Assembly (NCBI GenBank): GCA_001839685.1
Contig: MLAK01000594.1
Span: forward strand, 13,658 to 40,353
Reading direction: 5' to 3'
DNA length: 26,696 nt
From: Tritrichomonas foetus
Taxonomy: Eukaryota; Parabasalia; Tritrichomonadida; Tritrichomonadidae
Positions 26,611 to 26,696 of this stretch are shown here, in pieces; the first letter of the stretch is position 1, and every line of letters starts with the position of its first letter. The notes under the pieces are model-generated. The model made no database searches. It saw nothing but the letters and a program-made list of their open reading frames with translations, and was not told where the DNA came from. Made by a program: the position numbers and the translations under genes.

Positions 26611-26696
26611 TAAATAAAATTATTTTATATGCAGAAATGGTAAATAAAATTATTTTATATACAGAAGCTGTCAATAAGAATATATTATATGCAGAA
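26611..26696. repeat. 30-bp direct tandem repeat, at least 2.9 copies
   Basis: Units start at 26611, 26641 and 26671. The unit reads TAAATAAAATTATTTTATAT then GCAGAAATGG. Unit 2 differs at a few bases and unit 3 at several more. The array runs to the window edge, so it may continue. Confidence 0.92.

Larger units (their letters stand above)
24184..26696. other. 2.5-kb gene-free AT-rich region
   Basis: No intact gene. It contains a decayed minus-strand gene (24851-25279), a 23-codon coding-like minus-strand scrap near 26300-26370 (starts MIWKMILDEERN), and the 30-bp tandem repeat at the right edge. A low-complexity 60-codon frame at 26081-26263 does not look coding. Confidence 0.6.

Noticed and set aside
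1..26696. Spliceosomal introns, tRNA or rRNA genes, CRISPR arrays, intact transposons
   Set aside because: I looked for trichomonad-type GTATGT...ACTAACACACAG introns, cloverleaf or rRNA cores, regularly spaced repeats with unique spacers, and transposase genes with terminal repeats, and found none I could support by eye.

Overview
The window looks like nuclear DNA of a parabasalid protist (trichomonad), most likely Tritrichomonas (T. foetus or a close relative). This is inference. The DNA is strongly AT-rich. The genes I can read are intronless, and I found no trichomonad-type splice signals. Most genes carry a TCA(C/T)(A/T) initiator-like motif 5-36 nt before the ATG, as expected for trichomonad promoters. 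The protein families also fit: a coiled-coil/discoidin-like protein, a beta-helix surface protein with one C-terminal membrane anchor, a VIT-vWA protein and a PH-domain AGC kinase. A class II fumarase points to a succinate-producing lineage such as Tritrichomonas rather than Trichomonas vaginalis.

Layout. 1-95 is a 19-bp tandem repeat. 199-1065 (-) encodes a Vta1/LIP5-like ESCRT cofactor. 1379-2464 (-) encodes a protein with two HMG boxes and an internal tetrapeptide repeat. 2465-3713 holds a doubtful small ORF and a decayed minus-strand gene. 3714-5144 (-) encodes a beta-helix-like type I surface protein. 5145-7083 has no gene I can support, only palindromes and one GC-richer relic. 7084-9450 (+) encodes a VIT-vWA protein. 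9936-12268 (+) is a coiled-coil/F5-8C-like gene whose first ~100 codons are out of frame by one missing A in a seven-A run. 12278-12413 is a hairpin with 35-bp tandem repeats. 13484-15655 (+) encodes an LRR-like protein with a long acidic Tyr-Tyr-Ser repeat tail. 15728-15930 is a TTATTATG-type satellite. 16350-17546 (+) encodes a coiled-coil protein. 17842-19257 (-) encodes fumarate hydratase. 19894-21801 (+) encodes a second coiled-coil protein. 22033-22272 (-) is a possible small membrane protein. 22882-24183 (+) encodes a PKB/Akt-like kinase. 24184-26696 has another decayed gene and a 30-bp tandem repeat running off the window edge.

There is no sign of operons or of a cluster sharing one pathway. 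Neighbouring genes have unrelated roles: ESCRT membrane remodelling, chromatin, cell surface, fumarate/succinate metabolism, signalling and cytoskeleton-like coiled coils. I see no defence system, CRISPR array, intact transposon, rRNA or tRNA. The points most worth a second look are the single-base frameshift at 10021-10027, the paired hairpin and tandem repeat just after that gene, the Tyr-Tyr-Ser repeat protein, the tetrapeptide-encoding minisatellite in the HMG gene, and the intergenic gene relics.
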